Shown here: piece after piece, positions 49,106 through 57,811 of the stretch
Layout: every line of letters starts with the position of its first letter
Position numbering within the stretch: the first letter of the stretch is position 1
Assembly (NCBI GenBank): GCA_017745595.1
Contig: WMBV01000011.1
Coordinates: forward strand, 85,191 to 149,190
Reading direction: 5' to 3'
DNA length: 64,000 nt
Source of the DNA: Bordetella petrii
GTDB taxonomy: Bacteria; Pseudomonadota; Gammaproteobacteria; Burkholderiales; Burkholderiaceae_B
Made by a program: the position numbers and the translations under genes
The notes under the pieces: generated by a model
Databases searched by the model: none
Seen by the model: the letters and a program-made list of their open reading frames with translations, nothing else
Told to the model about the DNA's origin: nothing

Positions 49106-49867
49106 TTGAACTTCATTTTCCGTGGCAACGAACTGCTGGTGCACGAGACTGCGCTGGACCTGCCCGATACCGTGGCCTGCCAGGTACTGGGCCTGCGGCC
49201 CGACACCCTGCAGCAAGTGTGGCTGGACAACCCCCAGGTACGCACCATGCACGTGCCCGCCACGGCCGAGGCACCGCCGGGCTATGCATTCCGCAAGCTG
49301 CGCGCCGTGCTGGCCGACCTGGGCGACCGTGCCGCGCTGGCCGGACGGGCCTTCCAGATCTGCGAATGGGCCCGCACCCATCAATACTGCGGCGTCTGCG
49401 CCACCCCCATGCAGCCGGCCAGCCATGAATTCTGCATGCGCTGCCCGGCCTGCGGCATGTCGGCGTATCCGCGCATCTCGCCGGCCATGATGGTGCTGGT
49501 GCGCAAGGGCGACAGCATCCTGCTGGCGCGCCACGCCACCTATGCCACGGCGCGCCATACCGCGCTGGCGGGTTTCGTCGAGCCGGGTGAAAGCATCGAA
49601 GACGCCATCCACCGCGAAGTGCACGAAGAAGTGGGCCTGCGGGTCGCCAACCTGCGGTACTTCGGCAGCCAGTCGTGGCCGTTTCCCCATTCGCTGATGA
49701 TCGCCTTCACCGCCGAGTACGCCGGCGGCGAAATCCGCCTGCAGGCCGACGAGATCGCCGAAGCGCACTGGTACGGGCCGGGCGACGCCCTGCCCGCCAT
49801 CCCCATGCACGAATCCATCGCGGGCCGCCTCGTGCGCGCCAACCTGCCTGCCGCCGCCTGTTCCTGA
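49106..49867 (+). CDS. nudC: NADH pyrophosphatase NudC (Nudix)
   Basis: A 253-residue NudC. A zinc ribbon (CGVC and CPAC, residues ~97-118) precedes the Nudix box GFVEPGESIEDAIHREVHEE VGL, and SQSWPFPHSLM is the NudC-specific signature. It hydrolyses NADH, and removes NAD caps from RNA in E. coli. No ATG gives the expected N-terminus; TTG at 49106 lies 5 nt after AAGGAA and fits, so a TTG start is chosen. Single gene; the sulfatase-family gene follows 40 nt later. Confidence 0.9.
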   Translation: MNFIFRGNELLVHETALDLPDTVACQVLGLRPDTLQQVWLDNPQVRTMHVPATAEAPPGYAFRKLRAVLADLGDRAALAGRAFQICEWARTHQYCGVCATPMQPASHEFCMRCPACGMSAYPRISPAMMVLVRKGDSILLARHATYATARHTALAGFVEPGESIEDAIHREVHEEVGLRVANLRYFGSQSWPFPHSLMIAFTAEYAGGEIRLQADEIAEAHWYGPGDALPAIPMHESIAGRLVRANLPAAACS

Positions 49868-49907
49868 CTCTGCCCCGCCGGCGCCCACGGGCGGCCGAAG
49901 GCATCCT

Positions 49908-51857
49908 ATGCGATATTCGACTTTATTATTCATCGTTGCCGCCTATGCGCTGCTGACCGGCAGCCGCCTGGCGCTCGCCGCCTGGCAATGGCGCCGCGTC
50001 AAGAAAGCGGGCGGCCTCGGGCCCATACTGCTGGGCGGACTGCGCATCGACACGAACCAGATCGCCGTGCTGGCGGCCCTGCCCGCGGTGCTGTCGCCCT
50101 GGCTGGGGCACCTGCCGGGGGCCGCCGCCGCCACCGGCATCTGGCTGCAGGTATGCTGGATTCTGCTGGGCTTTCTTGAAGTGGCCACCCCCGCCTTCAT
50201 CATGGAATACGACACCCGGCCCAACCGGCTGTTCGTCGAATACCTGAAGCATCCGCGCGAAGTCTCGGGCATGCTGTGGCGCGGCTACAAGAAAGAACTG
50301 GCCGCGGCGCTGGTATCGGTGGCCGTGCTGCTGGCCATCGGCCATGCCCTGTTCGGCGACTCGGCGGCGGGCGCGCGCTGGGCCTGGTGGCAAATGGCGC
50401 TGGGCAGCCTGGCCATCCTGGCCGCCGTCATCCTGGCCATACGGGGCACGCTGGGCCACCGTCCGATCAATCCGTCCACCGTGGCCTATTGCAACGACGG
50501 CATGCTGAACACCCTGCCGCTGAATTCGCTGTACAGCGTGTTCTACGCCATCTACAGCATGAAGAACGAAAAATCGGCCGCCGCCGTCTACGGCCACATG
50601 CCGGGCGAGCGCATGCAGGAACTGGTGCTGACCTGCGCCGGCCTGCCGCATCCGCCGGCCGTGGCCACGCACCCCAGCGTGCACCGCCAGGCCCCGTCGC
50701 GCGCGCGCGAACGCCCGGCCAAGATCGTGATCATCCTGGAAGAAAGCCTGGGCGCGCAGTACAGCGCCGCGCTGGGCGGCGCCAACCTGACCCCGCACCT
50801 GGACGCGCTGGCGCGCGAAGGCTGGGCGTTCACGCGGGCCTATGCCACCGGCACGCGTTCGGTGCGCGGCCTGGAGGCCGTGACGGCGGGCTTCCTGCCC
50901 ACGCCCGCGCAGGCCGTGCTGAAACTGCCGGCCGCGCAACGCGGCTTCTTCACGCTGGCCGACGTGCTGGGCCGCCACGGCTACCATTCGCGCTTCATCT
51001 ACGGCGGCGAATCGCACTTCGACAACATGAAGGCGTTCTTCCTGGGCAACGGCTTCGACGAGATCATCGACCGCCCCGACTTCACCGATCCGGCCTTCGT
51101 GGGCACCTGGGGCGCGTCGGACGAAGACATGTTCACGCAGCTGGACGCGCGCCTGCGCGCCGACGGCGACCGGCCCACGTTCACGCTGGCCTTCAGCGTG
51201 TCGAACCATTCGCCGTGGGAATATCCGGCCGGCCGCATCACGGTGGACGGCAACCCCGCCACGGTCGAAAACACGGTGCGCTACGCCGACTGGGCGCTGG
51301 GCCAGTTTTTCGAGCGCGCGCGGCAGGCCCCGTACTGGAACGACACGGTGTTCCTGGTGGTGGCCGACCACGATTCGCGCGTGTTCGGCGACACCCTGAT
51401 CCCCGTGCGCCATTTCCACATTCCGGCGGTGATCGCGGGCGGCGGCATCGAGGCGCGGCGCGACGAGGGCATCATCAGCCAGATCGACCTGCCGCCCACG
51501 CTGCTGTCGCTGGCCGGCGTGGCATGCACGCACCCCATGGTGGGCCGCGACCTGACCCGCGCCCAGCCCAACCGCGCGATCATGCAATACGAAAACCACT
51601 ACGGCTACTTGAAGGGCGATGACCTGCTGGTGCTGTTGCCGGGCAAGGCGCCAGTGCAGTTCCGCTACGGCATGCCCGACCGCTACACACCACGGGACAC
51701 CGACCCGGCCCTGGCCGAAGAGGCCCTGGCCCACGCGCTGTGGCCCAGCTGGGCGTATCGCGAAGAGCGCTATTGCGTGCCGGCCGAGGCCGAGGCCAAG
51801 GCAGAAGCCAAGGCCGGTGCGGCGCCGGCCGCCGGCTCAGGCGTCGAAGCCGTATAG
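49908..51857 (+). CDS. LTA synthase/phosphoglycerol transferase-like sulfatase-family membrane protein
   Basis: A 649-residue protein with about five membrane segments in the first ~190 residues and a periplasmic alkaline-phosphatase-fold domain after ~residue 260. Domain motifs: IVIILEESLGAQY (metal glutamate), YATGTRSVRGLEAV (candidate catalytic threonine), GGESHFDNMKAFFLGNGFDE, FSVSNHSPWEYP and VVADHDSRVFG (metal Asp-His), matching LtaS/OpgB-type transferases. In Gram-negatives relatives move phosphoglycerol or phosphoethanolamine to envelope glucans or lipids; the substrate here is unknown. The C-terminus ends in an Ala/Glu/Lys-rich tail and overlaps the convergent amidohydrolase gene by 21 nt. 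Confidence 0.85.
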   Translation: MRYSTLLFIVAAYALLTGSRLALAAWQWRRVKKAGGLGPILLGGLRIDTNQIAVLAALPAVLSPWLGHLPGAAAATGIWLQVCWILLGFLEVATPAFIMEYDTRPNRLFVEYLKHPREVSGMLWRGYKKELAAALVSVAVLLAIGHALFGDSAAGARWAWWQMALGSLAILAAVILAIRGTLGHRPINPSTVAYCNDGMLNTLPLNSLYSVFYAIYSMKNEKSAAAVYGHMPGERMQELVLTCAGLPHPPAVATHPSVHRQAPSRARERPAKIVIILEESLGAQYSAALGGANLTPHLDALAREGWAFTRAYATGTRSVRGLEAVTAGFLPTPAQAVLKLPAAQRGFFTLADVLGRHGYHSRFIYGGESHFDNMKAFFLGNGFDEIIDRPDFTDPAFVGTWGASDEDMFTQLDARLRADGDRPTFTLAFSVSNHSPWEYPAGRITVDGNPATVENTVRYADWALGQFFERARQAPYWNDTVFLVVADHDSRVFGDTLIPVRHFHIPAVIAGGGIEARRDEGIISQIDLPPTLLSLAGVACTHPMVGRDLTRAQPNRAIMQYENHYGYLKGDDLLVLLPGKAPVQFRYGMPDRYTPRDTDPALAEEALAHALWPSWAYREERYCVPAEAEAKAEAKAGAAPAAGSGVEAV

Positions 51858-52742
51858 CCGCGCGGGGTTGTCCACCAGAATGCGCTGGCGCACGCCGGCG
51901 TCGGGTACCCAGTCGCAGAAGCGGTCGATTAAGTGGCCGTCGTCGGGCACCGTGGCCGGCGCGAACAGCGCCGGGTGCGGCCAATTGGTGCCGAACACCA
52001 GGCGGTCGGGCCGGGCCCGCACCAGGGCCTGCACGATCGGGCCCATGTCGTCATAGCCCGGCGCGCCGCTGGCCGACCGGCGATACCAGCTGGAAATCTT
52101 GGTCCAGCAATCGTCGCGTTCGCCCAGGATGCGCAACAACGCCCGGAACCCCGGCGTGCCGGGGCCCTGGTCGCCGCGCACCGCGCCCATGTGGTCGAAC
52201 ACCACCGGCACCGGCACGCGCAGCAGCGTGTCTTCCAGCGCCACCAGCTCGTTTACGTCCGCCACGTGCACCTGCACATGCCAGCCGAACGGCCGGATGC
52301 GTTCGGCCAGGGCGTCCAGCCCCTGCGTGCCGCCATAGCCCCGCACGTGCGTGGATAGCCGCACGCCGCGCATGCCGCCCTCGTGCAGGCGGCGCAGGTC
52401 GGCCGCCGACGCATCCGGCGCCAGGCCGGCGACGCCGCGGGCCCGATGCTGGCCCAGGGCGGCAATGACGTCCAGGGTCAGCGAATTGTCGGTGCCGTAG
52501 ACGCTGGCGCTGACCTGCACGGTGCGCTGGATGCCGACCTGTTCGCACAGGTCCAGGTACTGCCGCAGCGTGGCGGGCGCAGGCGTATAAGAGCGCTGCG
52601 CGATCAGCGGATAGCGCGCCGGGTCCTGGTAGACGTGGCAATGGCAGTCGGTGGCGTTGGGCGGCAGCGCCAGGCGCGGGCGCGCCGCTTGCGCCAGGGG
52701 GGCCAGGCAGGTGGCCGGCGTAGAGCTTGCTGTCGTGTGCAT
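51837..52742 (-). CDS. Amidohydrolase (2-pyrone-4,6-dicarboxylate hydrolase-like, COG3618), second copy
   Basis: A 301-residue TIM-barrel hydrolase. NATDCHCHVYQDPARYPL has the HxH metal pair, VFDHMGAVRGDQG the middle histidine, FGTNWPHPALF the last metal residues, and ILVDNPARLYGFDA the family end. Paralogue of the gene at 16882-17763. Such enzymes hydrolyse lactones of dicarboxylic acids. Last gene of a minus-strand operon TauD-like, ICL/PEPM lyase, Bug receptor, amidohydrolase; 13 nt separate it from the Bug gene. Substrate unknown. Confidence 0.85.
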   Translation of the reverse strand: MHTTASSTPATCLAPLAQAARPRLALPPNATDCHCHVYQDPARYPLIAQRSYTPAPATLRQYLDLCEQVGIQRTVQVSASVYGTDNSLTLDVIAALGQHRARGVAGLAPDASAADLRRLHEGGMRGVRLSTHVRGYGGTQGLDALAERIRPFGWHVQVHVADVNELVALEDTLLRVPVPVVFDHMGAVRGDQGPGTPGFRALLRILGERDDCWTKISSWYRRSASGAPGYDDMGPIVQALVRARPDRLVFGTNWPHPALFAPATVPDDGHLIDRFCDWVPDAGVRQRILVDNPARLYGFDA

Positions 52743-52755
52743 GATGCGGCGTGCC

Positions 52756-53727
52756 TCAATCCATGGGCTTGATGCCCGCGTCCTGGATGACCTGGTTCCA
52801 TTTGGCCGTTTCGTCGCGCAGGATGCGGTCGAAATCGGCGCCCGACCCCACCAGCACGTCCGAGCCCAGTTCGCGGAACTGGCGCTGCACGTCCGGCAGG
52901 CCCAGCACCTCTTGGACCGCCGCGTTGACCTTGGCCAGCACGGCGGACGGCGTGCCCGCCGGGAACAGCAATCCGGTGGTGGTGCCGGCCTCGAAGGCGG
53001 GCAGCCCCGATTCGGCCAGCGTAGGCAATTCGGGCATCACCGACGAGCGCTGCGCCGTCGTCACGCCCAGGGCGCGCAGCTTGCCGGCCTGGATCTGCGC
53101 CAGCGTGGACGCCAGCTGGTCGAAGGTCAGGTCCACGTGCCCGCCCAGCAGGTCGGCCACCGCCAGGCTGCTGCCCTTATAGGGCACATGCAGGAACTGG
53201 GTACCGCTGAGCGTCTGGAACAATTCGCCGGTCAGGTGCGCGGCGGTGCCGACGCCGGCCGACGCCATGGTCAGCTTGCCCGGCCGCGCCTTGGCATAGT
53301 CGATGAACCCGGCCAGGTCTTTGACCGGCAGGGCAGGACTGACCACCAGCACCAGCGGCGCGCGCGCCAGCGTGGCGGCGGCCGCGAAATCCTGTGTGGG
53401 CTGCAATTGCGCCTTGGGATGCAAGGAACGCAGCGGCGCCAGCGCGCCCGTCGAACCCAGCAGCATCGTATAGCCGTCGGGCTCGGCGCGCGCCACGTAT
53501 TCCGAGCCCACGATGCCGGCCGCGCCGGCGCGGTTTTCGACCACCACGGGCTGCCCCAGGCGTTCGGCCAGGCCGCCCGAAATGATGCGCGCGGTGGCGT
53601 CGATGTTGCCTCCCGGCGGGAAGGGCACGATCAGCCGTACCGGCTTGTCGGGGTACTGGGCATGGGCCGCGACGGTTCCCGCGCAACAGGCGGCCAGCGT
53701 CAGCGCGCGTAGCAAGGGCTTGAACAT
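52756..53727 (-). CDS. Bug-family (TctC-like) periplasmic solute receptor
   Basis: A 323-residue receptor with signal peptide (MFKPLLRALTLAACCAGTVA) and the mature opening YPDKPVRLIVPFPPGGNIDA (PPGG ligand turn), followed by QPVVVENRAGAAGIVGSEYV and RAEPDGYTMLLGSTG. GGAGAGATCACC precedes the ATG. It lies between the ICL/PEPM-family lyase and the amidohydrolase, with a 94-nt gap upstream that contains short GGTATA tandem units. No adjacent permease. Confidence 0.92.
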   Translation of the reverse strand: MFKPLLRALTLAACCAGTVAAHAQYPDKPVRLIVPFPPGGNIDATARIISGGLAERLGQPVVVENRAGAAGIVGSEYVARAEPDGYTMLLGSTGALAPLRSLHPKAQLQPTQDFAAAATLARAPLVLVVSPALPVKDLAGFIDYAKARPGKLTMASAGVGTAAHLTGELFQTLSGTQFLHVPYKGSSLAVADLLGGHVDLTFDQLASTLAQIQAGKLRALGVTTAQRSSVMPELPTLAESGLPAFEAGTTTGLLFPAGTPSAVLAKVNAAVQEVLGLPDVQRQFRELGSDVLVGSGADFDRILRDETAKWNQVIQDAGIKPMD

Positions 53728-53821
53728 GGTGATCTCTCCTGTGTTTTATGGGTATATGTAGGTATAGGTATAGGTCTTGGTATTGCCGCGGCATGCCGGG
53801 CCGGGCGCGCGGCCCGGCCCG

Positions 53822-54688
53822 TCAGGCTTCGTAGCGGCGCCCCAGTTCCAGCAGTTCGGGGGTGCCGATCACGCGGTTCAGCGCGTTGAAGTCGTTCATT
53901 TCGCCCCACAGCGGCTGCGTGGTGCCGTGGGATTTCAGGCTGGCCAGGTAGCGCTGCAGCTGGAACGACACGAACCGGGCCGTGCCGCCGGGGTAGATCA
54001 CGATGCGATAGCCGCGCGCCGACAGTTCGTCGACGCTGCCCACCGGGGTCTTGCCGCCCTCGACCATATTGGCAAGCAGCGGCACCCGCGCCGCGAACAG
54101 GCCGCATACCCGTTCCATATCGGCCGCCGACACCACCGCCTCGATGAACAACGCATCGACGCCGCATTCCAGATAGGCCTCGGCGCGTTCCAGCGCGGCC
54201 TCCAGGCCCTCGACCGCGACCGCGTCGGTGCGGGCCAGGATCAGCGTGTCGGCGCTATGGCGCGCATCCAGCGCGGCGCGCAGCTTGCCGCACATTTCCT
54301 GGCGCGACACCAGGGTCTTGTTGTCGAGGTGGCCGCAGCGCTTGGGAAAGCTTTGGTCTTCCAGCTGGATCATGGCCGCGCCGGCGCGTTCGAAGGTGCG
54401 CACGGTGCGCTGGGTGTTCAAGGCGTTGCCGTAGCCGGTGTCGGCATCGACGATGACCGGCAGGCTGACCCGGTCGGCGATGCGCGCCAGCACGTCGGCG
54501 GTTTCGGTGGCCGTGGTCAGGCCCACGTCCGAACGGCCCAGTTGCGTGTAGGCGACGGCGCCTCCGGACAGGTACAGGGCATCGAAGCCGGCCTGCTCGA
54601 CGAGCAGGGCGGTCATGGCATCGTATACGCCGGGTGCCAGCACGGCCGGGCCGCTGGCCAGGCGCTCGCGCAGCGACGGCCGGCTCAT
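53822..54688 (-). CDS. ICL/PEPM-family lyase (oxaloacetate decarboxylase / methylisocitrate lyase-like)
   Basis: A 288-residue TIM barrel. Seen: LAPGVYDAMTALLVEQAGFD, YLSGGAVAYTQLGRSDVGLT, VDADTGYGNALN (metal acids), MIQLEDQSFPKRCGHL with the KRCGH catalytic-cysteine loop, and ILARTDAVAVEGLEAALERA. The conserved cysteine indicates C-C bond cleavage of a 2-hydroxy/2-methyl dicarboxylate, as in methylisocitrate or dimethylmalate lyase; the decarboxylase activity is an alternative. The ATG overlaps the TauD-like stop (ATGA). It differs from the ICL/PEPM gene at 20675, which lacks the cysteine loop. Confidence 0.87.
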   Translation of the reverse strand: MSRPSLRERLASGPAVLAPGVYDAMTALLVEQAGFDALYLSGGAVAYTQLGRSDVGLTTATETADVLARIADRVSLPVIVDADTGYGNALNTQRTVRTFERAGAAMIQLEDQSFPKRCGHLDNKTLVSRQEMCGKLRAALDARHSADTLILARTDAVAVEGLEAALERAEAYLECGVDALFIEAVVSAADMERVCGLFAARVPLLANMVEGGKTPVGSVDELSARGYRIVIYPGGTARFVSFQLQRYLASLKSHGTTQPLWGEMNDFNALNRVIGTPELLELGRRYEA

Positions 54689-55839
54689 GCCGGGCTCCCG
54701 ACGCGGCCGACAATGGCTTCCATTTCTTCTTTGGTGACGCGAGGCCGCCATGGCTCGAACAGCATGCCCATGGCCGCCGCCTGGCGCTTTTCGTAGGCCA
54801 GGAATTCCTCGGTGATGGCGCTGCCGCGCACGCCGCCGCGCACCGCGCCGCCGCGCGCATCGCCGTAGTATTCGGCCCAGTCGTCGGGCAGGGGCTGCGA
54901 GCCCGGAATGGCCAGCCACAGGCGCAGCAAATGGCGCTTGCGGTCGGGCTCTTCGTAGTCTTCGAACGGCGTGCGCGAGTGCAGGGTCACGTAGTTGTTC
55001 AGCAACTGCATGTCGCCGCGCTCCAGCGTCATGGAATAGCAGAACTCGTCGCTGGGCATGAGCTCGTCGAGCAGGTCCAGGGCTTCGGCCTGTGCCGCGG
55101 TCAGGCGCGGCACCTCGGGAAAATCGCGCTGGGCCGCCACCGTGTTCTTGCGGTTGGTGCGCGCCGAAAAATACTGCGGATGGCTGCCGAAAATCGGGCA
55201 GCGGTAGTAAGGGGGCTGGCTGGGGTCTTGCGTACCCTGGTAGCTGTGGAAGAACGGCTGTTCCAGCACCGCGGCCAGGTCGGGCCGGCGCTTGCGCACT
55301 TCGTCGCGCAGCGCGATCGAGCTGACCACCTTGCTGGTGCCGCCCGATTTGGCGGTGCGCCGGCACAGCAGGGCCACCACGTCGCAAGAATCCTGGTGGA
55401 AGTCCAGGCCCGCATTGGTGTTGTAGCCGCGTCCGCCCTTGACCTTGTATTCGCCGCCGGCGTCGCGCACGTCGTTCATGACCTGGCTGGCGCGGTTCTG
55501 CGTGCGGCCCACGCCCATATACAGCGACATGCCCCAGTAGGCCAGGCGGGTGTCGTCTTCGCTCCAGTCATCCACCGGGAAACCCTTGAGCAGGCACATG
55601 CCCCAGCGCGACTGCGTCATGTCGATGGCCTGCCGCAGGGCCGCGCGCGTTGCCGCGGGCAGCGGGAAATCGGCCTGCTCCATGGACAGCAGCGGCTTGG
55701 CCGCCTGCTTGGCGTGCGCCAGGGCGGCTTGCACGCCTGCCACCTGTTCGGCCGTCAGCCGCAGTATCCAGGAGGGATCCAGCCGGACCTGGTCGGCGGT
55801 CCAGGCCTGGGGACGATCGGGAATGGCGGCGGCCGGCAT
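54685..55839 (-). CDS. TauD/TfdA-family 2-oxoglutarate-dependent dioxygenase-like protein
   Basis: A 384-residue Fe(II) oxygenase-like protein. The iron triad is visible as His148-x-Asp150 (DFHQDSCD) and distal His287 (NNYVTLHSRTPFED), and the basic stretch KRHLLRLWL supplies the 2-oxoglutarate arginine. WGMCLLKGFPVDDWSEDD is the usual N-terminal strand of the family. Relatives hydroxylate sulfonates, phenoxyacids or small carboxylates. First gene of the minus-strand operon that ends with the amidohydrolase; divergent from a LysR regulator. The last ~60 residues are an extra C-terminal tail. Substrate unknown. Confidence 0.85.
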   Translation of the reverse strand: MPAAAIPDRPQAWTADQVRLDPSWILRLTAEQVAGVQAALAHAKQAAKPLLSMEQADFPLPAATRAALRQAIDMTQSRWGMCLLKGFPVDDWSEDDTRLAYWGMSLYMGVGRTQNRASQVMNDVRDAGGEYKVKGGRGYNTNAGLDFHQDSCDVVALLCRRTAKSGGTSKVVSSIALRDEVRKRRPDLAAVLEQPFFHSYQGTQDPSQPPYYRCPIFGSHPQYFSARTNRKNTVAAQRDFPEVPRLTAAQAEALDLLDELMPSDEFCYSMTLERGDMQLLNNYVTLHSRTPFEDYEEPDRKRHLLRLWLAIPGSQPLPDDWAEYYGDARGGAVRGGVRGSAITEEFLAYEKRQAAAMGMLFEPWRPRVTKEEMEAIVGRVGSPA

Positions 55840-55936
55840 TTTTTTCTCTCCGTATATGAATCAGCTGCAGCCAGTGTAGGCATACCCGATCATCTAGAAT
55901 AGCGATGTTATTTGACGATTTTCATAAGCGTTCTTG

Positions 55937-56827
55937 ATGAAGATACAAACCTTCGCCACGCTGGAAGCGGTACTGCAAACCGGCACCTTCGTAGGCGGCT
56001 CCCGCCTGATGAACATCACGCCCAGCGCCGTCAGCATGCAGATGAAGCAGCTGGAAACCTACCTGGGCAAGCCGCTGTTCGACCGCTCGGGCCTGCAGGT
56101 GCGGCCCACCCAGCTGGCGCAGGAAGTCGCCGCGACCATGCGCGAGGCCCTGCGCGGGCTCGACGCGCTGCGCAGCGGCACGGCGCTGGCCATCGAAGGC
56201 GTGGTGCGGGTGGGCATCATCGAATCCATGCAGCCCGTCGTCTTGCCGGGCATGATGCGCTATATCCGCGCGCGCCATCCCAAGCTCGAGGTCATCCCCG
56301 TGCGCGGCCGCAGCAGCGGCCTGGCGGCCGCGCTGAAGGCCGGCGAGATCGACGCCGCGCTGGTCGCCCAGCCGCCGGCCGGCGGCACCGGCCGGCTGTG
56401 CTGGACCCCCATGCTGCGCCGCGAACTGGTGCTGATCGCGCCGCCGGGCACCCCCGATACGCCCATGGCCACGCTGTTCCGCCAGCTGGAATGGATACGC
56501 TACGACCGCAAGACCGTCACGGGCACCATGGCCGCGCAGTTCGTCAGCAGCCAGATCGGCGACGTGCGCAGCACCCTGGAATTCGACAATGCCCCGGCCA
56601 TCGTCGCCATGGTCAGTTCGGGCCTGGGCATTTCGGTGGTGCAGCGGCCCGACGCGGCCATGCTGCACAGTTACCCCGTGCGCATTTTCCGGCTGGGCAA
56701 GGCCGGCCCCGTGCTGCAGCTGTCGATGGTCAACCGCAAGGCCGACGAAGACAGCCGCCCGCTGGCGGTGGTGCGCGACGCCATGGCGCAGGCCTGCCTG
56801 GAATACCAGCGGCTGCTGGCGAAATAG
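55937..56827 (+). CDS. LysR-family transcriptional regulator
   Basis: A 296-residue LysR regulator: HTH MKIQTFATLEAVLQTGTFVG followed by GSRLMNITPSAVSMQMKQLE, and a standard effector domain (GVVRVGIIESMQPVVLPGMM; SSGLGISVVQRPDAAML). ATG 55937 is chosen over the TTG immediately before it. It is divergent from the TauD-like operon across 97 nt, in which ATAGCGATGTTAT (55899-55911) is a T-N-A-type inverted repeat typical of LysR sites. Likely controls the TauD-like/ICL/Bug/amidohydrolase operon. Confidence 0.92.
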   Translation: MKIQTFATLEAVLQTGTFVGGSRLMNITPSAVSMQMKQLETYLGKPLFDRSGLQVRPTQLAQEVAATMREALRGLDALRSGTALAIEGVVRVGIIESMQPVVLPGMMRYIRARHPKLEVIPVRGRSSGLAAALKAGEIDAALVAQPPAGGTGRLCWTPMLRRELVLIAPPGTPDTPMATLFRQLEWIRYDRKTVTGTMAAQFVSSQIGDVRSTLEFDNAPAIVAMVSSGLGISVVQRPDAAMLHSYPVRIFRLGKAGPVLQLSMVNRKADEDSRPLAVVRDAMAQACLEYQRLLAK

Positions 56828-56847
56828 GCCGCGCCGGCCTGCCCGCG

Positions 56848-57774
56848 TCAGGCCGCCAGCGCCAGCCCCGCGCGCGGCCAGGGCACGGCCAGCAGCTGGC
56901 CGTAGCCCGACAGGGTGATATACGCGGTGCGGCGGTCGGGGCCGCCGAAGCAGATGTTGGTGCAGAAGCCGTCCGGCGCCTGGTAGAACTCAGTCAGCTC
57001 GCCCTCGGGCGAGAACACGCTGATGCCGCCGTTGACCAGGGTGGCCACGCAGATATTGCCGCCTTCTTCCAGGGCCATGGAATCGAAGCGCTGGTAGCCG
57101 GGCCGGCCGCACAGCAGGCGGCCGCCGTTGGGCGAGGGCCAGGGCTCCAGCCCCAGTTCGCCCGGCCCCAGCACCGGATACGTCCACAGGCGGCTGGTTT
57201 CGGTTTCGGCCACGTACAGTGTGTGCCCGTCGGCCGACAGGCCGATGCCATTGGGCGTCAGCACCGGGTGCGCGGCGCGCCGGATGCTGCGGCCGTCGAT
57301 GGTGGCGTAGTACACGCCGCCGCGCATGATGCGGTTCTCGAATACCTTGCCGAAATCGGTGAACCAGAAGCCCCCGCGCGCATCGAAGACGATGTCGTTC
57401 GCTCCATACAGCGGCTCGCCGTCGCAGTGCGTATACAGGGTCTGCACCGCGCCGGTGTCGAGATTCACCCGCTGGACCGACCCGCTCTGGTAGTCGGGCG
57501 CCGGGCCGGTCGGGCGCGTATAGCCCTGGTCCGTGCTCCAGGTGAAGCCGCCGTTATTGCAGACATAGCAATGGCCATCGGGCCCGATCGCCGCGCCGTT
57601 GGGGCCGCCGCCCACATCCGCCACCACCCGCGCGGCCCCGTCGGGCATGACGCGCATCAGCCGCCCCGACGCAATCTCGACCACCAGCACGCTGCCGTCC
57701 GGCATGGCGATGGGGCCTTCGGGAAACCGCAGGCCCTCGGCAATGACGCGACCTTCCAATACCGCCGTTTTCAT
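56848..57774 (-). CDS. SMP-30/gluconolactonase/LRE-family lactonase
   Basis: A 308-residue beta-propeller lactonase. Family motifs: EGLRFPEGPIAMPDGSVLVV (metal glutamate), GGGPNGAAIGPDGHCYVCNN, YGANDIVFDARGGFWFTDFG (metal Asn/Asp) and VLTPNGIGLSADGHTLYVAE. It hydrolyses sugar-acid lactones. Last gene of a minus-strand operon that starts with a class II aldolase and a TRAP importer; 37 nt after the large permease. Suggests a sugar acid or its lactone is imported and opened here. It converges on the LysR gene. Confidence 0.9.
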   Translation of the reverse strand: MKTAVLEGRVIAEGLRFPEGPIAMPDGSVLVVEIASGRLMRVMPDGAARVVADVGGGPNGAAIGPDGHCYVCNNGGFTWSTDQGYTRPTGPAPDYQSGSVQRVNLDTGAVQTLYTHCDGEPLYGANDIVFDARGGFWFTDFGKVFENRIMRGGVYYATIDGRSIRRAAHPVLTPNGIGLSADGHTLYVAETETSRLWTYPVLGPGELGLEPWPSPNGGRLLCGRPGYQRFDSMALEEGGNICVATLVNGGISVFSPEGELTEFYQAPDGFCTNICFGGPDRRTAYITLSGYGQLLAVPWPRAGLALAA

Positions 57775-57811
57775 ATCTGTCCTTTTGTTCCAGGGATCAA
57801 GGCCATCGGCC

